From assembly GCA_964562015.1 (NCBI GenBank), contig CAZLRH010000001.1, positions 186,001-250,000 of the forward strand: a stretch of 64,000 nt of DNA. The letters run 5' to 3'. A program made the position numbers and the translations under genes. The notes beneath the pieces were generated by a model, which saw nothing but the letters and a program-made list of their open reading frames with translations, searched no databases and was not told the origin of the DNA. This stretch comes from CAZLRH01 sp964562015 (GTDB lineage Bacteria > Verrucomicrobiota > Verrucomicrobiia > Opitutales > JABDGR01). How positions within the stretch are numbered: the first letter of the stretch is position 1; the number at the start of each line of letters is the position of its first letter. Positions 50,027 through 58,341 of this stretch are shown one piece after another.

Positions 50027-50667
50027 ACGGGCTTGAGCACGACGGTGAAGGAGAATTTGAACAAATTCGGGCCCTCGCGGCGGGGCGGGTCAATTTTCGG
50101 ATCTTTGATGGGATCGGCGATGCGGTCCTTGAGCACCGGCGCCGAGATGATTTTTTTCACGAAGCTGTCGAGGCTTTCGAGGTCCTTGGCCTCGCCGGTG
50201 ATGGTGCCGGTAATCACGAGTTGCAGGGTGGGCACCCGCTGGCCGGGCTTGGGCTCGACGCTGTAGGGATTCAACTGCACGGTCTCGAGCCAGATGTTTT
50301 CCGGGCGGGCCGCGGCCACGGAGTTCATCAACTGCACCGGGGAAACATTCGGGCCGTAAAACTTGGTGACTTCCTGCAGACGCTTCGAATCCCTGAAAAA
50401 CGCATTGCTCAGCGCGAGGTATTTGGAGTTTTCCTTTTGCGCCTCGTCGATCGAGGCCTGATATTTGTTGGCCACGCGGTTGACGGAAATGATCTGCGCC
50501 GTGATATATAAAAGATAGGCCAGCGCCATCACCGCGAGCGTGACCGCGACGGAATTGACCAGGAAGCCCGTGCGCACCGGCTTGATGTCCGGCAAGGCCT
50601 CGGCCACCCGGAAGTTCGGGTGCCATTGCCAAACGATTTCGGGGGCCTTCTTTTTACGCAGTTGCAC
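50023..50667 (-). CDS. pilN: PilN-like pilus assembly protein
   Basis: The 214-residue protein has a basic cytosolic tail (QLRKKKAPEIVWQWHPNF, the PilM-binding segment type), one membrane helix (about 36-58), a coiled coil (NKYQASIDEAQKENSKY), and a periplasmic domain with PVQLMNSVAAARPENIWLE and VPTLQLVITGTITG. It overlaps the pilM end by 14 nt. PilN and PilO form the inner-membrane ring partner of PilM. Confidence 0.85.
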   Translation of the reverse strand: MQLRKKKAPEIVWQWHPNFRVAEALPDIKPVRTGFLVNSVAVTLAVMALAYLLYITAQIISVNRVANKYQASIDEAQKENSKYLALSNAFFRDSKRLQEVTKFYGPNVSPVQLMNSVAAARPENIWLETVQLNPYSVEPKPGQRVPTLQLVITGTITGEAKDLESLDSFVKKIISAPVLKDRIADPIKDPKIDPPRREGPNLFKFSFTVVLKPV

Positions 50668-51715
50668 TGGCGGCCTCCGTTTTGTTTTCAGGTTTGGCTT
50701 CGTGTTTGCACATCAGGCTGAAGAGTCCGAGCCAGCGGGAATCCAGCGCGGCGAGTTCGACGCCCGGGCCGGCCTCGATGCCCGCGCTTTTGAGCCAGGC
50801 CGGGTACTCGGGCGTGAGGATGTCCACCCCGAGCGATTTGGCGAGCGAAGTCGCCATCCAGCCGAAATTTTTGGGAATCAGGCTCAGGTGAATCTGGCCG
50901 ATGGTCTGGCCCGTCTGCACTTCGTAAAAGCCGGTCGAGGCCTGCAAGTCCTTCAGCATTTTTTTCATCAACGCCGGGCCCATTTCGGTGAAGTCGAACG
51001 TGTTCGAGTAAAATAATTTCCGCGCGGATTCCTCGTCCTTCAACCCCAGCTCCTGCTGCACGACGGGAAACATGCTGTTCATCCCGTAGGGAATGGGCCG
51101 GGCGAGGTCGAGGGTGTTGCCGTGAAAGATGAAGACCTGCGAATTTTCCGGCAGGACCTCGAGCAGCAACGTCGGCGATTTCACCCCTTCGGAATTCAGG
51201 TAGCTGATCATGCCGCCGACTGTCGCCACCGAGCCGATTTCCAGCCGCTCGGGATACAGGCCCGCGCTGACGAGCCATTGCTGGCGCTCGCGCACCTCCT
51301 CCAGCGACGCCCCGCAAAAAATCAATTCCTTGGGAAACCCGGCCTCCGCGGAAGCCGCCGCGCCGCCCTCAGCCGCGATGACGTTGATCAAATTCTTGGT
51401 CGGATCGACCTGATACTGCTGCTGCACATATTCGGCGAGATACGCCGGGTCCTTGGCCTTGGCCGGAGTTTCGAGCGAGCCGCGGCGCACAAACCGGCTC
51501 GGCGGGAAAATCCCGATCACCGACGGCACATACTGGCCCTTGCTCTGCCCCATCATTTCACTCACCAGCGTGGCCAAGTCGTCGGACGAACCCAGCGGCG
51601 CCTCGCGCAACTCCTCAATCACCAACGGCGGTTCCAGCACGGAGGCCCGGGCGGCCAATACCGAATACTCGGAAACCTCCAGAAAGAGGACCTTGGCGCG
51701 GGTTTTCTTAAGCAT
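50654..51715 (-). CDS. pilM: PilM-like cytosolic ATP-binding pilus assembly protein
   Basis: The ATG at 51715 (MLKKTRAKVLFLEVSEYSVL) is chosen over an upstream in-frame start that lies in GC-rich leader sequence. The 353-residue product has an actin/FtsA-like fold: a phosphate-loop region AAEGGAAASAEAGFPKELIFC, SVATVGGMISYLNSEG (phosphate 2) and a C-terminal helix pair. It is the first gene of the operon and would anchor PilN on the cytosolic side. The FtsA-like motifs are weak. Confidence 0.82.
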   Translation of the reverse strand: MLKKTRAKVLFLEVSEYSVLAARASVLEPPLVIEELREAPLGSSDDLATLVSEMMGQSKGQYVPSVIGIFPPSRFVRRGSLETPAKAKDPAYLAEYVQQQYQVDPTKNLINVIAAEGGAAASAEAGFPKELIFCGASLEEVRERQQWLVSAGLYPERLEIGSVATVGGMISYLNSEGVKSPTLLLEVLPENSQVFIFHGNTLDLARPIPYGMNSMFPVVQQELGLKDEESARKLFYSNTFDFTEMGPALMKKMLKDLQASTGFYEVQTGQTIGQIHLSLIPKNFGWMATSLAKSLGVDILTPEYPAWLKSAGIEAGPGVELAALDSRWLGLFSLMCKHEAKPENKTEAASATA

Positions 51716-51980
51716 GGTGGCGGTGGAAAGACAAAACCGGAGCAGGCGGCGTGCCGCCAAGGCTGGGCCGCAGGCTTCGTGTGCGCAACCGGGGACAAGC
51801 GGGAGCGCGGGCGGGGAAAGTAATCCCAACCCCCTTCCCCTCACAAGCAAAAAAATGGCCTAACCGGGCCCGCCCAAGACCCCAGCCATGGGAAGCCGAA
51901 GCCACCAGGCTTATTCCGCCATCAGCCCACCTCGGCCCCGCCGAAGACCATGCCTGAAGACGGCACCGTTAGAGAGGATT

Positions 51981-52178
51981 TCATGCCAAGAACGTCACCA
52001 GTTCCCCCGCCCTGTTCGCATCCACCACCGTGCCCTCCACCCCCAGTGGCACCAACGCGTACGACGGCACCTCCACCCGCGCGAAAGCAAACTCCGCATT
52101 CGTCGGCAACGCATCCTGCCCGTCCCACACCCCGTCGCCGTCCGTGTCGGGGTCCGAACTTGCAAAACGAAACGTCAT
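51981..52178 (-). CDS. Short calcium-motif protein, probable truncated end of a larger exported protein
   Basis: The ATG overlaps the upstream gene's stop (ATGA). The 65-residue product starts MTFRFASSDPDTDGDGVWDG, a thrombospondin type 3-like calcium loop, followed by QDALPTNAEF and VDANRAGELV. In Verrucomicrobia this motif usually leads into long exported HAF-repeat-like proteins, but here the frame stops at once. It is therefore probably a decayed remnant rather than a working gene. Confidence 0.45.
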   Translation of the reverse strand: MTFRFASSDPDTDGDGVWDGQDALPTNAEFAFARVEVPSYALVPLGVEGTVVDANRAGELVTFLA

Positions 52179-53221
52179 GGCGCGGGGGTTTTGATTTGCT
52201 TCTTCGGGTCGAACTCCAGGTTGCGCGAACCGGAGGGGTTTATCCAAGCTTCGATACTTATTCCGGTTCCATCAGTCCGCACAGAGTCGGTTGTCAGATC
52301 AATATCAACTCTTCCATATTGGCCTTTGGCGGTATGAACGTAAAAAGTGGTGGTCAGGCTTTGTGTCCAATTCGGATCGTCTTTAGGCATGCTAAATGAA
52401 AACGTAGGCTGGTAGCCATTTTCCGGAGCTAAGTTTTTATAAGAATCCGTTGCCTCAACCAAGCCCCCCCCCGAAACGCTGATTTGCACAGTCCAGTCAA
52501 AATGACCCTGACTGCGTATAATTCGAATGGGATTTCTAATTAAATTAATTATAAGCGCACCAACATCACTCTTCATTCCAGAAAAGAAATCGAAAGTTGC
52601 ATATGTTCCATCATAAGGCACACGACTGTCGAGCTCCGTATGAATCATTGGCTCAGCACCTTGAATCTTCCACATGGTAAAAATTACTGGATTATTTGGA
52701 TCTGCCTTGTAGGCATCCGACCAATTTGATGGCAACCGAAGATCGTATTCATAGCCTACTTTTGAAGGTACAATTCCTAGATCCATCCCCCGCAAACCTT
52801 CAAAACGAAACAGCCCGTTTGCATCGCTCTTCGTCTTATGTGGTTCACTTTTCGTCGAATCAATCCCTCCGGCTCTCAGCACATTTCCAGCGACATCCAC
52901 ATCTGCGACGGGCTGGCCGTTTTGATCCACGATTTCCCCATAAAAATCCAAATTTTTGCCGTTTTCAGCATTCCACACGGCCTGAAATGTGCTAATGCGG
53001 TCAGATGCCACCTGGGGATTAACTGATGCAGGCCCAACTACTGAAATGCTTGAATTCGGCGAAAGCCCAGAGCCCGAGGGTGTTTGCGAGACCGAATGCT
53101 GGCTCGTGCTCAGCTTCGTTGACGGTGTTCGTTGTGTATCGGGGCTTGAGCTTCCCAAGAACCACCAGATTCCCAGCAGTAAAACGATAAGGCCAAGCAG
53201 GAGGAAAGTGCGATTCTTCAT
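52175..53221 (-). CDS. Anchored protein with carboxypeptidase-regulatory-like domain
   Basis: The 348-residue protein has an N-terminal anchor (residues 5-24, FLLLGLIVLLLGIWWFL), a Ser/Thr/Pro-rich linker, and an Ig-like beta domain at about 92-150 (YGEIVDQNGQPVADVDVAGN, then LFRFEGLRGMDL). The remaining 200 residues are unassigned, with WTVQISVSGGGLVEATDSY near 255. It overlaps genes at both ends and is clearly lower in GC than the pil operon next to it, which suggests transfer. Function unknown. Confidence 0.65.
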   Translation of the reverse strand: MKNRTFLLLGLIVLLLGIWWFLGSSSPDTQRTPSTKLSTSQHSVSQTPSGSGLSPNSSISVVGPASVNPQVASDRISTFQAVWNAENGKNLDFYGEIVDQNGQPVADVDVAGNVLRAGGIDSTKSEPHKTKSDANGLFRFEGLRGMDLGIVPSKVGYEYDLRLPSNWSDAYKADPNNPVIFTMWKIQGAEPMIHTELDSRVPYDGTYATFDFFSGMKSDVGALIINLIRNPIRIIRSQGHFDWTVQISVSGGGLVEATDSYKNLAPENGYQPTFSFSMPKDDPNWTQSLTTTFYVHTAKGQYGRVDIDLTTDSVRTDGTGISIEAWINPSGSRNLEFDPKKQIKTPAP

Positions 53222-53601
53222 GGGCTAGACAATAATCCAAATTTATCAAGTAGTGTATGCCAATAATTCTTCTCGCCCATGTTATTAAAGCGGAACTCGC
53301 CACTGTGCCAAGCATGGGCCTTGAAATGATTGTTCAAGGGATCGTAGATCCATAAAGATTGCAGGTTGACGGAAGAGGTCATGCTGGCGGCATTAGGGAC
53401 TGCGCCCAAAGCATTGCATCGGGCTTCCGCAGCGTAGGACATGATTTCGTAGCGCTCATGCAGATTCGTGACATTGCCTGAACCATCCCGTTCCTCCAAG
53501 GACAGCGGGAAATGCTGGCTGGTGGTGGTAAAATACCCATCCCAGTCAAACAGATCAACGGTCTTATAGAAGGCATTTTCAACGGGCGAAGGGTGCCCCA
53601 A
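53218..53601 (-). CDS. C-terminal fragment of a larger hydrolase-like protein
   Basis: No ATG is available; the frame starts at TTG 53601, while an upstream TAA (about 53667-53669) ends any longer form. The 127 residues begin GHPSPVENAFYKTVDLFDWD and end HAWHSGEFRFNNMGEKNYWH, an HSGEFR pattern I associate loosely with the C-terminal part of exported alpha/beta hydrolases. A 5'-truncated remnant is the most likely reading. Its last codons overlap the start of the next gene. Confidence 0.4.
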   Translation of the reverse strand: MGHPSPVENAFYKTVDLFDWDGYFTTTSQHFPLSLEERDGSGNVTNLHERYEIMSYAAEARCNALGAVPNAASMTSSVNLQSLWIYDPLNNHFKAHAWHSGEFRFNNMGEKNYWHTLLDKFGLLSSP

Positions 53602-53858
53602 AGGGTCAGATTCAGGTTGCCCCTTTCCCCCTAAGGATCGCGAGTGCGGACGGCAACGGCCGCCGGGCGCAATGTTCCGCCTTTATTTTCGCCTACTTTC
53701 TGCCGGCAAAGGGACCTTGACTTAAATCACGCAATATCATAAAATCAACGCAATCGCGAAAAGCCCTTCCTTTCCCACGCGCACCTTGGTCTCCCGCAAA
53801 AACGGGTCTTTTTGCGAGAGCAGTTCTTGCCCCTCCTCGCCACCGTCCATTTAAGCTC

Positions 53859-53898
53859 AATCAAGCCTAATCAAGGTGAATCAAGGTCAATCAAGCCT
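53859..53898. repeat. Four 10-bp iterons (AATCAAGSYB type)
   Basis: AATCAAGCCT, AATCAAGGTG, AATCAAGGTC and AATCAAGCCT follow without gaps; the first and last are identical. The 10-bp period is one helical turn, which suits stacked binding of a regulator on one DNA face. It lies in the 352-nt spacer 53602-53953 between an oxidoreductase stop and the hydrolase-like fragment; no gene is in the spacer. Confidence 0.8.
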
Positions 53899-53953
53899 AT
53901 GCCGGCCACTCCCATCCGCCAAAACCAGGGTGAAACCCCCAGGGACGCCTGCC

Positions 53954-55225
53954 TCAAATTCCCGCCAGCGCCCGAATTCTCGGCAGGGCCAGGGGCAAAT
54001 CCGCCAGATGGGCGCGGTGGGGTTCGCGGGCCCAGGGGAGATTGCGGGCGTGCGGCCACGCGCCTTGGGCAACGAATTCCTCCAGCGCAGGGCGCACGCC
54101 GGCGATGGCCCGAAAACTGCCTTTTCCGTGCACTTCGTTGATTTCCAAATCGTTGGGCCAGACCGTCGTGATGCCCGGCGTGGCGAGGTACAGCAAGTCA
54201 TTGAGCGTCACGAACGGGCGGCAGGTGGCCATGGAATTGACCGGGCGCGGGTGGCGGCCGCGCAAGTAGTCGAAATACCGCCGGAAATTCCGCTCAAAAT
54301 GGTCGCCCTGCGCGCGCAAATCCAGCATTTCCCGCCGGCCATCGTTCCAGTTAATTTCGGCCTCCACTTCCGCTACGTAACGGATGCGGGCGTTTTCGCA
54401 GACCAAAAATTCGCCGTGGATTTCGGGGTCGGGCCGGCAGGCATGCGTCGCGCCGAGGCGCAGGAGGACGCCTTCGGGCGTGCGGGCCTCGGCAAAAACG
54501 GTGTCGGCCCCGGCGATGGCGTAGGCGCGGTACAGGCAGGCCTGGGCTTCGGTGACCAGCCCGAATCCATCCTGCTCCGGCCCGGCCCAGAAGAGGATAT
54601 TCTGCACAAAATGGGCCATGGCGTTGCCGACGCACGAGTCCAGCAGCGGAATCGGCGAGCCGTCCAAGAACAATTTCCCCGCCCAGCCATTGCGCGAGAA
54701 ATAGGCCGCGGGCCGCGCCCAGGCGGCGAGAAAACCGGCGGAGCGCAGCCGCCCGAATTCGCCCGCGAGCAAACGCTGCTTGAGGGCCTGCCGGCCCGGT
54801 TCGGTAATAAAATTAAAGCCGACCTCGGTGGGTTTCGTCGCGCGGGCTTCCACGGCGATCATCTCCTCCAGTTCCTGCCACCACAAGGTCGGCGGTTTTT
54901 CCAAATAGACGGGCAGGCCGCGTTCCACGCAGGCGCGGTGCATGGATGCGTGCAAGTGGATGGGCGTCGGCAGAAACACGGCGTCCACCGCGCCGGCCAT
55001 ACCCTCGAGCATTGGCTCAAGCCCGGAAAAAATCCGCACGTTGCGTTCGGTCAGGCGCACTTCACCGCCGAGCGTGGCGGCCTTGGCGGCCTCGGGCTCG
55101 CAGGTAGCCACCACCTTACAGACGCCTTCCTTTTCCAAATGGTGCAGGACGCGGTGCACATGGAGGGCGAACCCGCCCAGGCCGGCCACGGCGACGCGCG
55201 GAGGGGAGGAAAGAGGGGCGGACAT
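53954..55225 (-). CDS. Gfo/Idh/MocA family oxidoreductase
   Basis: The 423-residue protein has the N-terminal NAD(P)-binding fold, with the dinucleotide loop VAVAGLGGFALHVHRVL, then VVATCEPEAAK, DAVFLPTPIHLHASMH and the LPVYLEKPPTLWW motif (usual EKP with the catalytic Lys). The C-terminal half is the alpha/beta substrate domain with GNAMAHFVQNILFW. The substrate is probably a sugar or inositol derivative but is not predictable. It is longer than the usual 340-390 residues because of C-terminal extensions. ATG start. Confidence 0.88.
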   Translation of the reverse strand: MSAPLSSPPRVAVAGLGGFALHVHRVLHHLEKEGVCKVVATCEPEAAKAATLGGEVRLTERNVRIFSGLEPMLEGMAGAVDAVFLPTPIHLHASMHRACVERGLPVYLEKPPTLWWQELEEMIAVEARATKPTEVGFNFITEPGRQALKQRLLAGEFGRLRSAGFLAAWARPAAYFSRNGWAGKLFLDGSPIPLLDSCVGNAMAHFVQNILFWAGPEQDGFGLVTEAQACLYRAYAIAGADTVFAEARTPEGVLLRLGATHACRPDPEIHGEFLVCENARIRYVAEVEAEINWNDGRREMLDLRAQGDHFERNFRRYFDYLRGRHPRPVNSMATCRPFVTLNDLLYLATPGITTVWPNDLEINEVHGKGSFRAIAGVRPALEEFVAQGAWPHARNLPWAREPHRAHLADLPLALPRIRALAGI

Positions 55226-55400
55226 CGGGAAAGCGGAGCCGACATCTTGCCGGGCCGCCGCCGCCTGACCAGCGCAAAATCCCCCTCATGGCGCAAACCA
55301 GCCAAACGTTATACTCAAGAAGGCCTCTGGCCAACCTACGGCCCGCGCCGCGCAAAAGGGTTTGCCAACCCCGCCGCCCATGCCTCACGGTAACGCAGAC

Positions 55401-55970
55401 ATGGACCCCACCGCTGACGAAGTCCTCGCCATCTTCAAACGCACCGGCGCCTTGCTGGAAGGCCATTTCGTCCTGCGCTCGGGACTGCACAGCACGCATT
55501 ATTTCCAGTGCGCGCAAGTCTGCCAGAACATGGAGGCGGTCACGCGCCTGTGCGAGCTGCTGGTGAAGAAACTCGGCCGGAGCGATTTTGCCACCGTGCT
55601 GGCGCCCGCGATGGGCGGCCTGGTGCTCGGCCAGGAAGTGGCCCGCCAAACGGGCAAACGCTACCTTTTCTCGGAAAAGGCCAACGACAAGCTCGTGTTG
55701 CGCCGCAATTTCAAATTCGCCCCCGGCGAGCGCGTGCTCGTGGTGGAAGACGTGATCACCCGCGGCGGGCGCGTGCAGGAATGCCTCGACCTCATCACCG
55801 GCGCGGGCGCGGTGCCCGCGGGCGTCCTCGTGCTGGTGGATCGCAGCGAGGGCCAGGCGAAATTCAACGTGCCGCACGTGGCGTTGCTGCCCATGAGCTT
55901 TCCGACTTACCCCGCCGACCAACTCCCGCCGGCGCTGGCGGCGCTGCCAGTCGTCAAACCGGGCAGTTAA
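55401..55970 (+). CDS. pyrE: Orotate phosphoribosyltransferase
   Basis: PyrE converts orotate and PRPP to OMP in pyrimidine synthesis. The ATG at 55401 (MDPTADEVLAIFKRTG) fits the family N-terminus better than one 39 nt upstream. The 189-residue protein has LLEGHFVLRSGLHSTHYFQC near the start, AMGGLVLGQEVAR, and the PRPP-binding VLVVEDVITRGGRVQECLD loop near residue 113. It precedes tyrA by 8 nt, so the two are cotranscribed. Confidence 0.95.
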   Translation: MDPTADEVLAIFKRTGALLEGHFVLRSGLHSTHYFQCAQVCQNMEAVTRLCELLVKKLGRSDFATVLAPAMGGLVLGQEVARQTGKRYLFSEKANDKLVLRRNFKFAPGERVLVVEDVITRGGRVQECLDLITGAGAVPAGVLVLVDRSEGQAKFNVPHVALLPMSFPTYPADQLPPALAALPVVKPGS

Positions 55971-55978
55971 CTTCTTTA

Positions 55979-56848
55979 ATGTTCGAACGGATCGTCATCC
56001 TCGGTCCCGGCTTGCTGGGTGCTTCACTCCTGCAAGCGGCCAAGCGCCATGGCTTGTGCAAACACACGGCCGTGTGGTCGCGGCGGCCGGAAACGCGCCT
56101 CAAGTGCGAAAACCAGCCCTGGTGCGACGCCGTGTTTGCCGAACCGGGCGACGCCGTGGCGGGCGCGGATTTGGTCGTGGCGTGCACGCCGGTGGACACA
56201 ATCGTCCCGCTGCTCGCGCAAATCGCGCCAAAGTTAAAGCCCGGCACGATGGTCACTGACGTGGGTTCGACGAAAAGCCTGATTTGCCGGCAGGGCCGCG
56301 CGGCGCTGCCGGCAAACATTGCCTTTGTCGGCTCGCATCCGATGGCGGGCTCGGAGAAAACGGGGCTCGAACACGCTGATCCTGAACTGTTTCGCGGGCG
56401 GGCGTGTTTTGTGACGCCGCTAGTCGAGACGCCCGCCGCCGACGCCGAGAAGGTCGTGCGTTTCTGGAAGGCCCTCGGCATGGAGGTGGCGACGACGACC
56501 CCCGAAGCGCATGATGAAATCGTCGCCCACCTTAGCCATTTGCCGCACCTGCTGATGTCGGCCTATTGTGCCTACCTTTCCACCCGCGACCCGGCCTGGT
56601 TGCACTATGGCGGGCCCGGCCTGCGTGACACCACCCGCGTGGCCGGCGGCGACCCGGCGCTCTGGAAGGCCATCGCGATGGAGAACCGCGAGGAGATTTT
56701 GCGCGCGTTGGACGCCTTCCAGCGGGAGTTGGACCTGCTGCGCGCGGCCCTGCACAACCAGCAGGACTTTGCCCTGCGGCACATCCTCGAACGCGGTCGC
56801 GACTACCGCGTGCGCCTCCGGCCCCTGGGGGAAGATAAGAAACGCTGA
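55979..56848 (+). CDS. tyrA: Prephenate dehydrogenase
   Basis: TyrA oxidises prephenate to 4-hydroxyphenylpyruvate in tyrosine synthesis. The 289-residue protein has the NAD-binding VILGPGLLGASLLQAAK, DLVVACTPVDTIVPLL, VTDVGSTKSLIC, AFVGSHPMAGSEKTGLEH with catalytic His, and HLSHLPHLLMSAY. The length suits the single-domain enzyme without chorismate mutase or ACT domain. Its stop codon TGA lies inside the family E repeat that follows. It is 8 nt after pyrE. Confidence 0.95.
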   Translation: MFERIVILGPGLLGASLLQAAKRHGLCKHTAVWSRRPETRLKCENQPWCDAVFAEPGDAVAGADLVVACTPVDTIVPLLAQIAPKLKPGTMVTDVGSTKSLICRQGRAALPANIAFVGSHPMAGSEKTGLEHADPELFRGRACFVTPLVETPAADAEKVVRFWKALGMEVATTTPEAHDEIVAHLSHLPHLLMSAYCAYLSTRDPAWLHYGGPGLRDTTRVAGGDPALWKAIAMENREEILRALDAFQRELDLLRAALHNQQDFALRHILERGRDYRVRLRPLGEDKKR

Positions 56849-56953
56849 TTTAGGATTGCTGATTGCTGAATCGAAAACCACCCGTTACCTTTTCACAACA
56901 ACGGTCCAGCAAATTCCCCCACCCCTCCTTATTTAACCCACCGAAATCAGCGT
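56843..56953. repeat. Inverted-repeat element, family E (tyrA-aroA spacer)
   Basis: CGCTGATTTAGGATTGCTGA from 56843 (including the tyrA stop) faces GAAATCAGCG ending 56952. It matches the araB-araA element in its left arm almost exactly. Confidence 0.8.
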
Positions 56954-56968
56954 TCAGAAACCCTTTCC

Positions 56969-58321
56969 GTGCCTACCCTTCCTGCCGTTCTCCCGATTCA
57001 CCCCTTCACCACGCCGGTGCGTGGGACGGTGGAATTGCCGGGGTCGAAGAGCATCACCAACCGGGCGCTCCTGCTGGCGGCGCTGTGCAAGGACCCCGTG
57101 CGGGTGCAAGGCGCGCTGTTCAGCCGCGACACGGAAATCATGATCGAGGCCCTGCGCAAGTTGGGCTTCAAAATCCAGACTGATGCCGCGGCGAAAACCG
57201 TGCGGGTCGAGGGCGAGGGTGGAAAAATTCCCAAAGCCAAGGCCGTCCTCGACGTGGGCAACGCCGGCACGGTGGCGCGCTTTCTCACCGCCTTTCTGTG
57301 CCTGCGAAAGCGCGGCGTTTACACGCTCGATGGCGACGCGGCCATGCGCAAGCGCCCGATGAAGGGCCTGCTGGATGCCCTGCGCAAGCTGGGGGCGAAA
57401 TTTGAATTCAAGGGCGCGGCGGACCATTTTCCGTTCACAATGAAAACGCCCGGGCTCGAGCGCGGCGGCGTGATCGAGGTGGACGCTTCGGCGTCGTCGC
57501 AGATTTTTTCCGCGCTGATGATCGTGGCGGCGTGGGCGAAGGAGCAGTTGGAGCCCAAGCGCGTCGGGCCCACGGTGTCGGAGCCGTTTGTGCGCATGAC
57601 GGCCAAGATGATTCCGCAATTCAGCCGCGGCTTCAAACCCGTGGTCAATGCGCCGAAATTCGACGATATTTACTTCATCGAGGGCGACGCCACGGCGGCC
57701 AGCTATTTTACGATTCTCCCAATTGCCACCAAGGGCACGGTCGGGACCTACCAGATTTTCGGCCTGGGGGAATTGACGGATTTGCAGGGCGACACGGCGT
57801 TTCTGCACGTCGCGCAAAAGGTGGGCCTGCATGTGCGCAAGCTCGCGCACCACACCGAAATTTCCGCGGGCTCGGGCTATCGCGGGCTGACGCAAAACTT
57901 CAATCCCTTCTCCGACACCTTCCTCACGCTCGCGGCGCTGGCGCCCCTGCTGGACGGCGAGACCATCATCACCGGCATCGCGCACACGCGCAAACAGGAA
58001 ACGGATCGCGTGCGCGCCATGGCCACGGAATTGCAGCGCCTCGGGCAGGAAGCGGTCGAGACGCCCGACGGCGACGGGCTCATCATCCGGCCCAATTTGA
58101 GTGCGCTGCGCACGAAGGCGAAACGCAAACCCATCGTCATCGAAACGTATGAGGACCACCGCGTGGCGATGAGTTTTGCCATCCTCGGCAGCCACGACCT
58201 CCTCGGCAACGGCAAGCCCTGGCTGCACCTCAAAGACCCCGCGTGCGTCGGCAAAACCTTTCCCAAATTTTTCGAAGTGCTGGAGAAACTGCGCCTGGAG
58301 TCCAAGGCGGGAAAGAAGTGA
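56969..58321 (+). CDS. aroA: 3-phosphoshikimate 1-carboxyvinyltransferase (EPSP synthase)
   Basis: AroA joins shikimate 3-phosphate and PEP in the shikimate pathway. The 450-residue protein begins at GTG 56969 and has ELPGSKSITNRALLLAAL (phosphate-binding Lys), GNAGTVARFLTAFL, TLDGDAAMRKRPMKGLLDAL with Arg, and ETDRVRAMATELQRLG near residue 345 with EDHRVAMSFAI near 394. Length is normal. It follows tyrA across a repeat-filled spacer. Confidence 0.96.
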   Translation: MPTLPAVLPIHPFTTPVRGTVELPGSKSITNRALLLAALCKDPVRVQGALFSRDTEIMIEALRKLGFKIQTDAAAKTVRVEGEGGKIPKAKAVLDVGNAGTVARFLTAFLCLRKRGVYTLDGDAAMRKRPMKGLLDALRKLGAKFEFKGAADHFPFTMKTPGLERGGVIEVDASASSQIFSALMIVAAWAKEQLEPKRVGPTVSEPFVRMTAKMIPQFSRGFKPVVNAPKFDDIYFIEGDATAASYFTILPIATKGTVGTYQIFGLGELTDLQGDTAFLHVAQKVGLHVRKLAHHTEISAGSGYRGLTQNFNPFSDTFLTLAALAPLLDGETIITGIAHTRKQETDRVRAMATELQRLGQEAVETPDGDGLIIRPNLSALRTKAKRKPIVIETYEDHRVAMSFAILGSHDLLGNGKPWLHLKDPACVGKTFPKFFEVLEKLRLESKAGKK

Positions 58322-58341
58322 GGGCTGGTCTCGACCCGCGC

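Noticed and set aside
53859..53898. Four short direct repeats as a CRISPR array
   Set aside because: The units are 10 bp with no spacers and no cas genes lie nearby; they are iterons.
56954..58228. A 424-codon open frame on the - strand
   Set aside because: It lies opposite aroA and lacks recognisable features.
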